Positions 14,608 to 23,329 of a stretch of DNA of 41,635 nucleotides are shown here, piece by piece. Source of the stretch: Giesbergeria anulus (GTDB lineage: Bacteria; Pseudomonadota; Gammaproteobacteria; Burkholderiales; Burkholderiaceae_C); assembly GCF_900111115.1 (NCBI RefSeq), contig NZ_FOGD01000016.1, forward strand, positions 1 to 41,635, given 5' to 3'. A model generated the notes under the pieces. That model was given only the letters and a program-made list of their open reading frames with translations. It searched no databases and was not told the DNA's origin. Both the position numbers and the translations under genes were made by a program. How positions within the stretch are numbered: the first letter of the stretch is position 1; every line of letters begins with the position of its first letter.

Positions 14608-16475
14608 TGGTATGGCAATCGGAGTTCAAATGCTATTTTATCTTTCTGTGGTTGGTAGCTCGCATCGCCACCGTGAAGCTGGGCAATACTTTTGACCAAA
14701 AATAGCCCTAATCCAGAACCTGTTCGTTGGTGTGCTGCTTGTGCTCGGTAATATTTGGTAAATACCCGGTCTGGATCGGGCCAACCCACTTTGCCCACGC
14801 TGTTATATATTGCAATCAAAAACTCTGATGCAGGGTGATTTGTTTCTATTAATTTTACCTCGACTATAGAGTCAGTCGGAGAGTAAGCAAGGGCATTATC
14901 AATTAAATTCATCACCATGATTTTTAACAAATCAATCTCGATTTGTGCAAATAATAATTCCGGTAAATCGGCTTTGAGTCGATGGTGTAATCGGTGTTCT
15001 TGAATCCATTGTGATAAAAGTTTTGCTACATCATGCGGAGTCTTTTGGGGTAGCCAATTACCTTGATCCAGCCGATCTGCATGGCGGCAACGTTCTAGTA
15101 CAGCATTCATACCATCAACAGATTCATAAATATTATTGATACGAATCTGTTGATCCTTAGGTTGAAGGATACGACCACTCATCAAAGTTTGTGTGGCAAG
15201 ACGAATGGATGCCAATGGATTTTTTAATTCATGCAATAACATGCTCATGAAACTTGCACTTTCAGCACGACGCTGTTGCTCCCATAATAGTTGGGCTTGA
15301 GTTTTTTCAATTTTTTCATGCAGATGAATTTGATTACGTAGTTCTAAATGATCCCGTCGCGTTAGTATCAAATATTGCATAATTGACGCAAATAGATTGG
15401 GTCCAATTACTGGATATAAATGCGGCTGACTCATGGGTGCCCACCCCATAATTGGCAACATGATATATAGTAAATAAATTAATAAGCAGATGTAATTAAA
15501 GCGAATTAAATTGCGAATAATTTTGTCTTCAATTTTTAATTGGTAGCTAATTATGAAACTCAGTATTATTGATGGCAAAGTCATCATTGATTTCAGTTCC
15601 ATTGCTTGCTGGATATGGTCGTTTGTTATTTGCCAGAATAAAATCGGTGTCACTAAATATAGGCAGCCAAAAAAAATTCTGTTTATGCGTGGGCCTTCAA
15701 ATGCTGTGAAAAATTTATATGAGTAGATGGCGCTAATAAGAAAATGTAAAATCAAGACAACAGAGGTGCCTTTATTTGCCAAGGTTGGATTGTCTGGGAT
15801 GATGTATTTTGAATGAAACCCCATAAATGTAGCAGCCATGATAAGGGTTATCAATTGAAAGATTCCATTCAGCCCCCATAAAAAATCTCGTGTAATGAAA
15901 AATCGCTCTAATGAAATTAATATTAATACAAATAGTATGCCAGCATAAATTCCACTGCCTAGCATCAATAGACTATCAAATTGTTCTGCCTCGGCGATAG
16001 ATTGGACTGCAACAAATAAAGCAGTGGTGCTACTGGTTTTGAGGCGCACATATACTGTGGTGGGTTTTTCAGCAGAAGGCTCTATAGCAAAACTGAAATT
16101 CAAATTATGCCGATCACGCTGATTGAAGGCGAAAGCATCCCCTTGTTGGCGCATTTGCCACGCTCCGGGTAATCCTGAGGCGTTTGGTGTTCGGCTGTAT
16201 AAGCGTACATCATCCAAATAAGGGGGGCGCACAACCACCAATAGTTGTGCCAAAGTACTGGAGTCTACGATAACGCGCAACCAGGTTACCGATGCAGTGT
16301 AGCCTCGTGACAGTATTACAGGTGCAGGTTTGAACTCTAATGTTTGAACATCTTCAATACTCAACTCTCCGGTTGGATCAACCAAAAATGAGCGTTCAAT
16401 TACAAAATCTCTTGCGGAAACCGGTATTTGTGATGATGTTAAAAATATAAAAATAATATATAATATATAGCGCAT
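14604..16475 (-). CDS. 7TMR-DISM sensor histidine kinase
   Basis: A 623-residue kinase. It has a signal peptide (1-21), then a periplasmic jelly-roll of the 7TMR-DISMED2 type (about 25-160, containing GYTASVTWLRV and RPPYLDDVRLY). A seven-helix 7TMR-DISM membrane block follows (about 170-375), and then a short coiled coil. The HisKA domain has phospho-acceptor His415 in MSMLLHELKNPLASIRLA. The HATPase domain has the N-box NLIDNALAYSP (523-533) and GSGLGLFLVKSIAQLHGG from 587. The periplasmic fold often binds carbohydrate-like ligands in relatives, but the ligand here is unknown. It is transcribed leftward and overlaps the regulator gene by 4 bases. AT-rich. Confidence 0.9.
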   Translation of the reverse strand: MRYILYIIFIFLTSSQIPVSARDFVIERSFLVDPTGELSIEDVQTLEFKPAPVILSRGYTASVTWLRVIVDSSTLAQLLVVVRPPYLDDVRLYSRTPNASGLPGAWQMRQQGDAFAFNQRDRHNLNFSFAIEPSAEKPTTVYVRLKTSSTTALFVAVQSIAEAEQFDSLLMLGSGIYAGILFVLILISLERFFITRDFLWGLNGIFQLITLIMAATFMGFHSKYIIPDNPTLANKGTSVVLILHFLISAIYSYKFFTAFEGPRINRIFFGCLYLVTPILFWQITNDHIQQAMELKSMMTLPSIILSFIISYQLKIEDKIIRNLIRFNYICLLIYLLYIMLPIMGWAPMSQPHLYPVIGPNLFASIMQYLILTRRDHLELRNQIHLHEKIEKTQAQLLWEQQRRAESASFMSMLLHELKNPLASIRLATQTLMSGRILQPKDQQIRINNIYESVDGMNAVLERCRHADRLDQGNWLPQKTPHDVAKLLSQWIQEHRLHHRLKADLPELLFAQIEIDLLKIMVMNLIDNALAYSPTDSIVEVKLIETNHPASEFLIAIYNSVGKVGWPDPDRVFTKYYRAQAAHQRTGSGLGLFLVKSIAQLHGGDASYQPQKDKIAFELRLPYQ

Positions 16476-16639
16476 TGGCGTAAATGTGTGTATATTGTCT
16501 TTAATAAATATCTTAAATTCTTTATTATATATTAAACAATATTCTATGAAAAATTTTGCAAACGACTGGAATTTGTCTGTAAATAACGTAATTCTTCGAT
16601 AGCCGCTTGTTTAAGCTGGATTTTGCGCTAGGTCAGAAA
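16476..16639. other. AT-rich intergenic segment upstream of the kinase gene
   Basis: Very AT-rich, with long A/T runs near 16500-16570. It presumably holds the leftward promoter of the kinase-regulator operon, but no single -35/-10 pair stands out. No gene was recognised. To its right lies the decayed tnpB. Confidence 0.5.
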
Positions 16640-17244
16640 ATTGGTGATGATAGCTGCCTTGAGGCTTGCGCAGAGCTTGGGGGTTTAATATCTTTGCCAC
16701 CCTCAAATACGGAGAGGTACAGCCGAGTAATCGCTGCACGTCCATTCTCTTATTCCAAGTCCTGCGCTACCTTTCGGGCTGCTGGTAGGAGTACTCCTGC
16801 AGCACGAGCGAGGTTGGGTTGAATACGCTTCGTTCACTTGCCTAAAGACAATACCGGCCTGGTGGCTCTCGTGTTGCAACACCATCTTCAGTAATGACCA
16901 GCTCGCATCCAGCGTGGACTTGGCTACCTTGGTTTTCATCAGCTTACTGCTAGCCATGTCGCCTACGAAGATGGCGGCGTGTTCTCGCGCCAGCCTTGGA
17001 TTTGGCATGGCCGTCTTTGTCCACACACACCAGTTGCACTGTGCCGCTGCCTGCGCTTACATCGTCGAACTGGCTGAACTGCGCCGTGTATTTTTCTCGT
17101 TCGTAGCCTGACAAAAATTGGGGCGGAGATGCTGTGCCGCTTGGCTGAGACCTCGTTGATATGGCTCCAGACCTGATTGACCTCATGCGCTATACGACGC
17201 AGCACTTTGACACGCAACTGGAGGGTTTTGGTGCTGGTGCCCAT
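16640..17244 (-). pseudogene. Decayed IS200/IS605-type tnpB, frameshifted and internally deleted
   Basis: Reading leftward, fragments in different frames align in order with the accessory nuclease TnpB. First comes a start-like STKTLQLRVKVLRRIAHEVNQVW (near 17240-17170), then QFLSGYEREKYTAQFSQ (near 17120). After a jump comes GDMASSKLMKTKVAKSTLDASW (near 16950-16890) and GLGIREWTCSDYS near the 3' end. The first zinc-ribbon cysteines are recognisable (SCC, TCSD) but broken. The central RuvC region is missing, and the whole is under 610 bases against about 1.1-1.2 kb for an intact gene. It cannot be functional. No tnpA or clean element ends were found. It marks past mobile-element activity in this AT-rich segment. 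Confidence 0.75.
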
Positions 17245-17563
17245 GCAAAGTCCATCATAGTGCGTAGGCCCATAACTCACTAGATCTCCGTGAACGATGC
17301 TACTTGCGCTCGCAGCCGCGTCAATTGTCAGCTTGTACCGGAGCAAAAAGATGTAAATCTATGACGGTGATTTTTCTATTGTAGCTGTCTATTTGTAACT
17401 AATTGTATCAATAAAAGTGGCTTGCTGGATTGAAAATTGTTGATTTTTATAAATGAAATCAATATGTTACGTTTTGATACAGCAAGGTCAAGCGGCAACG
17501 GCTACTTTTTCACTGCAATAAAAAGCAATGTTTTTCAATGGTGCTTGTGTAAGTTGCGAGGCT
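17245..17563. other. Intergenic segment between the tnpB remnant and a membrane-protein gene
   Basis: The left part still reads as possible decayed coding sequence with no recognisable product. From about 17345 the DNA is AT-rich and may hold the promoter for the rightward gene at 17564. No repeat, RNA or terminator was identified. Confidence 0.4.
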
Positions 17564-18424
17564 ATGAGCTCGACTACAACACCCTTACCTTACCCCCATA
17601 CCCGCACTGTGGCCGGTTTGCTGGCGTTCATCTGCACTGCTGTGTGTATTGGCATGGCCTCTAGTGCAGTGATGGAACGGGCTACCACCAAGACGGAGCA
17701 GTGGGTGATGCTAGCCACTGCGGTAGCATTGGTACTTGGTAGCCACCTGCTACCTGCATTAAGCCGACGCAGTGTTGTGACCAAGGTGCTTTTTTTGGTC
17801 TGCATAGTGGCCACTGTTTACAATCAGGCCCATTTTTTTGCTAAGGCAACGCATCGAGCAAGTGAACACCGGGCGAAGACTGTGGCCGTGTCTAGCCATA
17901 CATTGGCGTTACAAGAGGAACTCGATTCCATCGTTGCCCGGCCACTGGTTAAAGTGGCGGCTGACTTAGCCAAGGCTACTGCACAGGATGCGGCTACCCA
18001 ATCAGCACTGGCCCGCTGTCAAGTGAAAACACCCGATAAGTGTGCAACGGCACAGGTATTGGGGGTAGCTACGGCTGCGAAGGTTCAGGCGCTACAAGTG
18101 GAAAACACCCAGGCTGAGCGGGCCGCTGACCTGCGCCGCCAGTTGGCCAACGCTGCGGCGGCTCATGATGTAGCACAAGCATTGCAATCGGCAGACCCTG
18201 TAGATGTCCAACTTGCTGCAATCACTGGACTGAGTATAAAAAGCATAGGCACAATTGCCGCTGTACTACAAAGTTTGCTCTTGGAACTGCTAGGCGCTGC
18301 ATTATGGACGGTGGTACTGTCTACCCCAACAGCAGCCGCAGCTATGCCAGTAGGAAAGAGAGAGAAAAATATGACGGCGGTAAAGATTGAAGTGATAGGC
18401 AAAAATGCTATCGCCACCTTATGA
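17564..18424 (+). CDS. Orphan membrane protein with Ala-rich coiled region
   Basis: A 286-residue protein whose family I do not recognise. Three hydrophobic segments near the N-terminus (about 15-36, 45-66, 72-95) are followed by a long helical, Ala-rich and charged stretch (about 105-215). That stretch contains two cysteines 11 residues apart (ARCQVKTPDKC). A fourth hydrophobic segment lies near 225-255, and the tail is short and basic. The layout suggests an inner-membrane protein with a large soluble loop. The start at 17564 has GCGAGG close upstream; an alternative ATG lies at 17528. It stands alone beside the tnpB remnant and the AT-rich two-component system, and may come from a plasmid or integrative element (inference). 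Confidence 0.65.
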   Translation: MSSTTTPLPYPHTRTVAGLLAFICTAVCIGMASSAVMERATTKTEQWVMLATAVALVLGSHLLPALSRRSVVTKVLFLVCIVATVYNQAHFFAKATHRASEHRAKTVAVSSHTLALQEELDSIVARPLVKVAADLAKATAQDAATQSALARCQVKTPDKCATAQVLGVATAAKVQALQVENTQAERAADLRRQLANAAAAHDVAQALQSADPVDVQLAAITGLSIKSIGTIAAVLQSLLLELLGAALWTVVLSTPTAAAAMPVGKREKNMTAVKIEVIGKNAIATL

Positions 18425-18560
18425 GGAATATTGTACTCAGATTGCCCATAGGAAATCACCCTTTTAGACATCAATTTCTCGTGCGTTATTTAACCACTGC
18501 CAATAGCTAAAGCCAATAGCCAGAAATTAATAGGTCACGAATGACTAATAGATTTCTACT

Positions 18561-18578
18561 ACCAGAAAATATTCTGGT
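18561..18578. repeat. Short inverted repeat between converging genes
   Basis: ACCAGAA (18561-18567) and TTCTGGT (18572-18578) form a 7-bp dyad with a 4-base centre. It lies between the orphan membrane gene and the end of the leftward helicase gene. No T-run follows on either strand, so it is not an obvious terminator. The rest of 18425-18634 shows nothing I recognise. Confidence 0.4.
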
Positions 18579-18634
18579 GGAGCGTAAAATGTTGGGCCAT
18601 TTTTATTGCTGATTAATAGCAACGGCCACTGTGC

Positions 18635-20839
18635 TCACGTGGCTGGCCGCAGAACGTGGGTAAAGGGTGGCAATCCTGCTAGCAAGCGCTGGCCATAGCG
18701 GGTTTGCGTCAGGCGGCGGTCGTAGCAATAGACTTGGGCTTGGTCTTCTTCGCTGCGGATAGCGCGCCCTGCCCATTGCGCCAGCCGCATCGCTGTTGCT
18801 GGCACCACCAGCTCATTGAACGGGTCACGCCCTACGGTGCGCAGCCATTCGGCGCGGGCTTCGCCCACTGGGTCGTCTGGCGAGGCAAAAGGCAACTTGG
18901 TGATAAATACCGATTCGCACAAGCGTCCCGGCAAGTCCAGCCCCTCGCCAAACGATTGCATACCAAAAATGATGGAGGGTTGCCCATTGGCTACGCGTTC
19001 GCGGTGGCGTTGTAGCAATTGGGTGCGTGGCAGGGTGTTTTGCACCAGCACCTGTGGCAACAAGGTTGGGGGCAGTGCCTCTACTGCTTGGCGCATCTGC
19101 TCGCGCGAGGTAAAGAGCACCAGCGCACCATAGGGCACTTGGGCCAAATCGTGCAGCAGGGCGGCCACCATTTCCGGGGTAAATTGGCTGGCATCTTTGG
19201 GATCAGCACGGGTAGTTACGGTCACCAACGTGCCTTGGCGCGCATAGTCAAATGGGCTGGGCACTTCTAGCGCTGTCGCGGCATCATCCATGTCAAGCCC
19301 CGACTCGCGCAGGAAAAAATCAAACTGGCCGCAACTGGTCAGGGTGGCCGAGGTCAGCACGGCACCACGCACTTGCTGCCACAGCTTGTGGCGCAGCATG
19401 GCACCGGGCAGCAGGGGGCTAGCGTGGGCTTGTAGGGCGATGTATTCGCCATCCATCGTGAGGGTGAACCATTTGGCATGTGGGACCACGGGCGCGTTAG
19501 TGCTGGCCTCATCGCCTACGGGGGGCTGTTGCAGCAGCAATTGGCTCGTGTCATGCACGGTTTGCAGGCGCGGTGCCAACATCCCAATTTGGGCATACAA
19601 GGTAGATAAGCGTTTGGCCTCGTTGGGCTGATCGCGCATTTGCAGCCGCAATGCCTTGGCAATAGCACTCAGGCATTGGATAAAACCCAAAGCCTGTTGG
19701 GCCAGTTGCTCCAGCGGCAGTACCAGCACTTCGGGCAGCACGCCACCGGGCAGGCGCGCTCGTGTGGGCATAGCGTAGAGTGGTGTGCGGCCACGGCCTG
19801 CGGTTTCGGGGGCAGGGCGCAGGGACGCGCCATACAAGTCCAGCACCAAGCGCGCCACATCTTGCAAACTCTGGCGCAACTGCGCGGCATAGCGCGGAAT
19901 GTCGGCAACCTCGGCTACTTCCATTAGCGTACCGATGCGTATGGCCCGTTGCGCGAGGCGGTCAATCCAAAGCAGACGGCTCAAATCCATGCTGCAAGCA
20001 AACTGCTCCAATGCAGTGGCGGGCAGGTGGTGCGCTTCGTCGAGCACCAGTAGGCAGTTGTCTAGCTCAGGCAAGACCCGTGCGCCCAAGGTGGACAACA
20101 ACAGATCGTGGTTGACCACAATCACCTGTGCGGCCACCAAGGCTTTGCGCTGCTCAAAATAGCTGCATTGGCCAAAGGCTGGGCAATGCTTGCCAGTGCA
20201 GGAACCGGCCTCGGCGGCAACGGGTGCCCACAGCTCCGGTGCAGGTGGAGTATCTAGGCTATCGCGGTCACCATCCCAAGTGCTGGCGGCCAAGACTTGC
20301 GCCAGACTGCTGTAGTAGCGCAGGCGGGCTTCAGTTTCATGGGCGGGGCGGCTGGCACGGGCGGCGTTTTCTTCTTCGGAGAACAAATCGTCTTCTTCCG
20401 CCGCAACGGCACCAGTGCCTGAGAGTTGCTCCAATTTGAGCTTGCAGACATAGCGCCCGCGCCCTTTGGCCAGCGCAAAGCGAAACGGCTGTGGCATCTG
20501 CGCCATCAAGGCGGGCAGGTCTTTGTGGATGAGTTGCTCTTGCAAGGCTACGGTGGCGGTGGAGATCAGCACCCGCGTTTCTCGTGCCAGTGCCAATGCA
20601 ATGGCTGGGGCGCAATAGGCCAGCGATTTGCCCACCCCAGTTCCGGCCTGAATGATGGCAATAGCCCGCAGTGGCGCCGGCCCCTGTGGCTCTGGAGTGC
20701 CCAAGGTGGCCGTACTCAAAGTGTGCGCCACCTGTTGTGCCATGCGGCGCTGGCCAGGTCGGCTGCGCAAGCCAGCCCCCGATTGCACCACCCGATCAAA
20801 AGCTTGCAGCGCCGTGTCGGCCCATTCTGTAGAAGACAT
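18635..20839 (-). CDS. DinG/XPD-type iron-sulfur DNA helicase
   Basis: A 734-residue superfamily 2 helicase of the DinG/YoaA group, 5'-3' enzymes that act on R-loops and repair intermediates. Walker A is AGTGVGKS at 65-72. Four cysteines (C130, C212, C217, C223) are spaced as in the XPD/DinG Fe-S domain, and the DEAH box lies at 265-268. The motif VI-like LAQWAGRAIRSEEDQAQVYCYDRR is near the C-terminus. There is no exonuclease domain. MSSTEWADTALQAF is preferred as the start; a GTG start 10 codons upstream is possible. The gene diverges from the phasin gene across a region with two palindromic operators. Confidence 0.88.
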   Translation of the reverse strand: MSSTEWADTALQAFDRVVQSGAGLRSRPGQRRMAQQVAHTLSTATLGTPEPQGPAPLRAIAIIQAGTGVGKSLAYCAPAIALALARETRVLISTATVALQEQLIHKDLPALMAQMPQPFRFALAKGRGRYVCKLKLEQLSGTGAVAAEEDDLFSEEENAARASRPAHETEARLRYYSSLAQVLAASTWDGDRDSLDTPPAPELWAPVAAEAGSCTGKHCPAFGQCSYFEQRKALVAAQVIVVNHDLLLSTLGARVLPELDNCLLVLDEAHHLPATALEQFACSMDLSRLLWIDRLAQRAIRIGTLMEVAEVADIPRYAAQLRQSLQDVARLVLDLYGASLRPAPETAGRGRTPLYAMPTRARLPGGVLPEVLVLPLEQLAQQALGFIQCLSAIAKALRLQMRDQPNEAKRLSTLYAQIGMLAPRLQTVHDTSQLLLQQPPVGDEASTNAPVVPHAKWFTLTMDGEYIALQAHASPLLPGAMLRHKLWQQVRGAVLTSATLTSCGQFDFFLRESGLDMDDAATALEVPSPFDYARQGTLVTVTTRADPKDASQFTPEMVAALLHDLAQVPYGALVLFTSREQMRQAVEALPPTLLPQVLVQNTLPRTQLLQRHRERVANGQPSIIFGMQSFGEGLDLPGRLCESVFITKLPFASPDDPVGEARAEWLRTVGRDPFNELVVPATAMRLAQWAGRAIRSEEDQAQVYCYDRRLTQTRYGQRLLAGLPPFTHVLRPAT

Positions 20840-20912
20840 GGGGCAAGTGTGGCACAGACTGCTACCCACCTAGCCCAGTGGCTGGGCGGTAAGAATACGA
20901 TATCGTAAGAAA

Positions 20913-20929
20913 ATGTTGCACTGCAACAT
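20913..20929. promoter_or_regulatory. Palindromic operator 1 upstream of phasin, PhaR-like
   Basis: ATGTTGCACTGCAACAT is a perfect 17-bp palindrome around a central C. A second copy with the same frame of bases lies 59 bp away, centre to centre. TGC-rich dyads of this sort are targets of PhaR, the repressor of phasin and PHB genes in related bacteria; that link is inferred from position. Confidence 0.65.
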
Positions 20930-20971
20930 TTTTTGCTTGCAATTTAGCCAAACGGCATTACCATAAGAGTC

Positions 20972-20988
20972 ATGTTGCGCCGCAACAT
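20972..20988. promoter_or_regulatory. Palindromic operator 2 upstream of phasin, PhaR-like
   Basis: ATGTTGCGCCGCAACAT differs from operator 1 only at the two symmetric positions beside the centre. The promoter of the phasin gene probably lies between or over the two sites, with TTGCTT or TTGCAA near 20933-20942 as possible -35 boxes. No convincing -10 box was seen. Confidence 0.65.
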
Positions 20989-21041
20989 TTTTTCCCAGGC
21001 TTGGCTTGGGGTGGCGCATAAAACCTGACCGGAGTTTTCAC

Positions 21042-21578
21042 ATGCAAACCATCAACGCCCAAACCATCGCCGACGCTAACAAAAACGCTGCTGCTGAGTT
21101 CTCTGCTGCTGCCACCACCGCCTTTGCTGGTTTTGAAAAGCTGGCTGAACTCAACATGGCCACCGCCAAGTCTGTTTTGACTGGCACGCTGGACTCGCTG
21201 CAAGCCGTGGCTGCTGCTAAGACCCCCGAAGAAATGTTGGCCGCCCAAACCAATTTGGTCAAGCCCCTGACCGAAAAGGCCACGGCCTACAGCCGCAGCA
21301 TGTACGAAATTGCTTCGGCCACCAGCACCGAACTGGGCAAGGCTTCCAAAGAAAAGATCGCTGAAGCGCAAAAAACCTTCAACTCTTCGTTGGAATCTTT
21401 GACCAAGAACGCCCCCGCTGGCAGCGAAGCCATCGTTGCTGCATTCAAGAACGCTGCTGCCACTGGCCAACAAGTGCTGGACTCTGCCCAAGCTGCTGCC
21501 AAGCAAGCCGTGGCCCAAGCCGAAGCCCACGTCACTGACGTGGTTGCCAAGACCACTAAGCACACTACCAAGGCCTAA
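21042..21578 (+). CDS. Phasin family protein
   Basis: A 178-residue phasin, the amphipathic protein that coats polyhydroxyalkanoate granules. It is almost wholly helical and rich in Ala, Lys, Glu and Thr. FAGFEKLAELNMATAKSVL and the following AAKTPEEMLAAQTNLVKPLTEKA match the Phasin_2 family layout seen in Burkholderiales. The Ala/Lys-rich C-terminus ends TTKHTTKA. MQTINAQTIADANK at 21042 has GGAG about 9 bases upstream; an in-frame ATG at 21006 lacks support. Codons are strongly biased, consistent with high expression. It is preceded by two PhaR-like operators and followed by a strong terminator, so it is a single-gene unit. Confidence 0.92.
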   Translation: MQTINAQTIADANKNAAAEFSAAATTAFAGFEKLAELNMATAKSVLTGTLDSLQAVAAAKTPEEMLAAQTNLVKPLTEKATAYSRSMYEIASATSTELGKASKEKIAEAQKTFNSSLESLTKNAPAGSEAIVAAFKNAAATGQQVLDSAQAAAKQAVAQAEAHVTDVVAKTTKHTTKA

Positions 21579-21615
21579 TCTGCCAGCGCCACGCGCCTAG
21601 CGCGTGTGCCCAAAC

Positions 21616-21654
21616 ACCACCCACCGCCTGCTACAGGCACTGGGTGGTTTTTTT
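21616..21654 (+). terminator. Intrinsic terminator of the phasin gene
   Basis: ACCACCCA (21616-21623) pairs with TGGGTGGT (21641-21648). A second stem, GCCTG/CAGGC, lies inside the loop, and a run of seven T residues (21648-21654) follows. The tail touches the stop codon of the converging gene. Confidence 0.85.
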
Positions 21655-22195
21655 ATGGTTGTGCCGTGACCACACGTACCACGGCCCGGCCCAAAGCGCG
21701 GCAGACGCGCATCTTGCGTGCTAGCGGCCACCAGTCGTACAAAAAAATTTGCAAGGGCCGCCATAAGGCTACCCAGCCCAAAATGGTCAAGCCCTCACGC
21801 GCCACGGCAAAGTGTGTGCCGGGCACAATTTCTTTGCTGGCATCAGCGGCCAGCAGGCACACCGTTAAAAAGCTAATACCAATCAGCAAGCTGGTGCGCC
21901 CCTCGCGCAGCAGCCGGTGCAACTCGCCACGCACCAACCCGGCCTTGTAGCTGAAATAGTTGTGGATGGCTTCGGTAATTAACCCTGCCGCATCACCCTC
22001 GGTGGGCAAATGCTGTAAATGCACGGTGATGTGCAAATGGCTGTCGGAGGGCAGGCCCTGTGCCCAACTTTCAATAAAAACTTCGGCCTCGCGATCCAAG
22101 TCTTTGTTCAAAAAGGGCGAGGGGTCTAAAGAATTGAACAACTGCCCCAACTCGCGCACACGCAGTTGCAGGTGGTGAATGGGGTGTTTCTTCAT
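21653..22195 (-). CDS. Conserved-type small membrane protein, function unknown
   Basis: A 180-residue protein without a family I can name. The first 95 residues are soluble and charged, starting MKKHPIHHLQLRVRELGQLFNSLDPSPF. Two hydrophobic segments follow (about 103-122 and 135-155). The C-terminus is short and basic, with YDWWPLARKMRVCRALGRAVVRV. The cytoplasmic part, with its DREAEVFIESWAQGLPSDSHLHI stretch, looks like a genuine conserved domain. The start at 22195 is chosen because the extra 8 codons upstream are Cys/Ala-rich and unlike the rest. It converges on the phasin terminator. Confidence 0.7.
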   Translation of the reverse strand: MKKHPIHHLQLRVRELGQLFNSLDPSPFLNKDLDREAEVFIESWAQGLPSDSHLHITVHLQHLPTEGDAAGLITEAIHNYFSYKAGLVRGELHRLLREGRTSLLIGISFLTVCLLAADASKEIVPGTHFAVAREGLTILGWVALWRPLQIFLYDWWPLARKMRVCRALGRAVVRVVTAQP

Positions 22196-22530
22196 GGCGC
22201 AACATAGCACTGCCGCCAACCAAAGACAAGAGAGGGTGTACGTACCTTACCCGCTATGATTCGGCCTCAATGATGTGGTACTCAATAGTAGGCCCCTGAG
22301 TTTTGCCTTGTCTGAGATTGCTTTTTTACTTTGTCCACCCACTATCACTGCGTCTCATGGCCTATGTATTTTTGAAAATGTATCATTCCACTACTGTGGG
22401 TACTCACACTTTGTTGACTGCCATATCTGAATATTCATCATAAATAGATGAATCTAAAAGAACTATCATTTTATATGATAGAGGTGCAAATTTCATATCT
22501 TAAAGATTCATAAAAATGAGGTCAAAATTT
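22196..22530. other. Gene-free segment, turning AT-rich
   Basis: No gene was recognised. Composition shifts to AT-rich from about 22310, the probable left edge of the imported glycan cluster. CTATCAT (22463-22469) and ATGATAG (22475-22481) form a 7-bp hairpin that could end the leftward operon, although no clear T-run follows on that strand. Confidence 0.5.
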
Positions 22531-23313
22531 TTATTTTCCACAGCGATAAAGAAATCCATCTGGTGCAACGGTAATCTGTAAACGTTGTGCAATCGTGCTA
22601 TCTACTTTGAAGTTTGGATTATTTTTTATCCATTTGCTTACTGCGGTTTTTGGATTATTTCCCACGTTCCATGGTCGATTGGAGAAAAAACCAGATGGCA
22701 TGTCTTCGACAAAAGTATCAAAAACTATACAGTAACTTCCTAGTGATACCAAAGGTGTATAAGCTTCTAATTCGGCTAAAACATGCTCATGAGTATGCAT
22801 TGAATCTAAACAAACCAGTATACGTTGGTATTTTCTTGCAAAATCGTGTACTTTTTTAATTACACCGATATCAATCGATGAGCCTTCTATCATAGAAATC
22901 CGACTGGCCATTGGGTGAGCTTCAATATGATTTCGGTTGTGTGATCTGATGTCAACATCAATGCCCAATACTTTACGTTTGGATTGGCGTGGGTCAATCG
23001 TGGCACCTATTTCTATCGCATCGCACATATCAAGCATTGCTAAGAGTGAAGCACTTAAAACTAATGAGCCACCATGTGCAATGCCTGTTTCAATAATTAA
23101 ATCCGGACGAACACGCCAAACTAAATCTTGCATGGCAACTATGTCTTGTGGATATTGAATAATTGGGCGGCCAAGCCAATCAAAATTGTAAACATATTGG
23201 CGAGCCATAGAAGCTTGCAGCCATTTACGTGACAATGTTGAAAATGAATCGTCAGTACTATAAGATTCCAATCTTGCTTGACGTTCTTGTGCAAATTGCT
23301 CAATTGGATTCAT
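22531..23313 (-). CDS. CmcI-like (cephalosporin hydroxylase family) methyltransferase
   Basis: A 260-residue protein of the CmcI / rhamnosyl O-methyltransferase group, class I SAM-dependent enzymes that often methylate sugars. The typical WLGRPIIQYPQDIVAMQDLVWRVRPDLIIETG block leads into the SAM-site AHGGSLVLSASL. VLGIDVDIR and the metal/active-site stretch ILVCLDSMHTHEHVLAELE follow. FVEDMPSGFFSNRPWNVGNNPKTAV is also characteristic. The start at 23313 has AAAGG upstream at proper spacing. It is the last gene of a leftward AT-rich operon with an epimerase and an acyltransferase. It probably methylates a surface sugar (inference). Confidence 0.85.
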   Translation of the reverse strand: MNPIEQFAQERQARLESYSTDDSFSTLSRKWLQASMARQYVYNFDWLGRPIIQYPQDIVAMQDLVWRVRPDLIIETGIAHGGSLVLSASLLAMLDMCDAIEIGATIDPRQSKRKVLGIDVDIRSHNRNHIEAHPMASRISMIEGSSIDIGVIKKVHDFARKYQRILVCLDSMHTHEHVLAELEAYTPLVSLGSYCIVFDTFVEDMPSGFFSNRPWNVGNNPKTAVSKWIKNNPNFKVDSTIAQRLQITVAPDGFLYRCGK

Positions 23314-23329
23314 TTGCATGACCTTTGCT

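Noticed and set aside
18606-18622. TTGCT...AGCAA hairpin as terminator of the helicase gene
   Set aside because: The stem is 5 bp, and on the transcribed strand it is followed by A-rich rather than U-rich sequence.
20929-20934. Palindromes at 20913 and 20972 as terminators, since T-runs follow both
   Set aside because: No gene ends there: the helicase gene starts leftward and the phasin gene starts rightward. Their near identity and spacing fit operators better.
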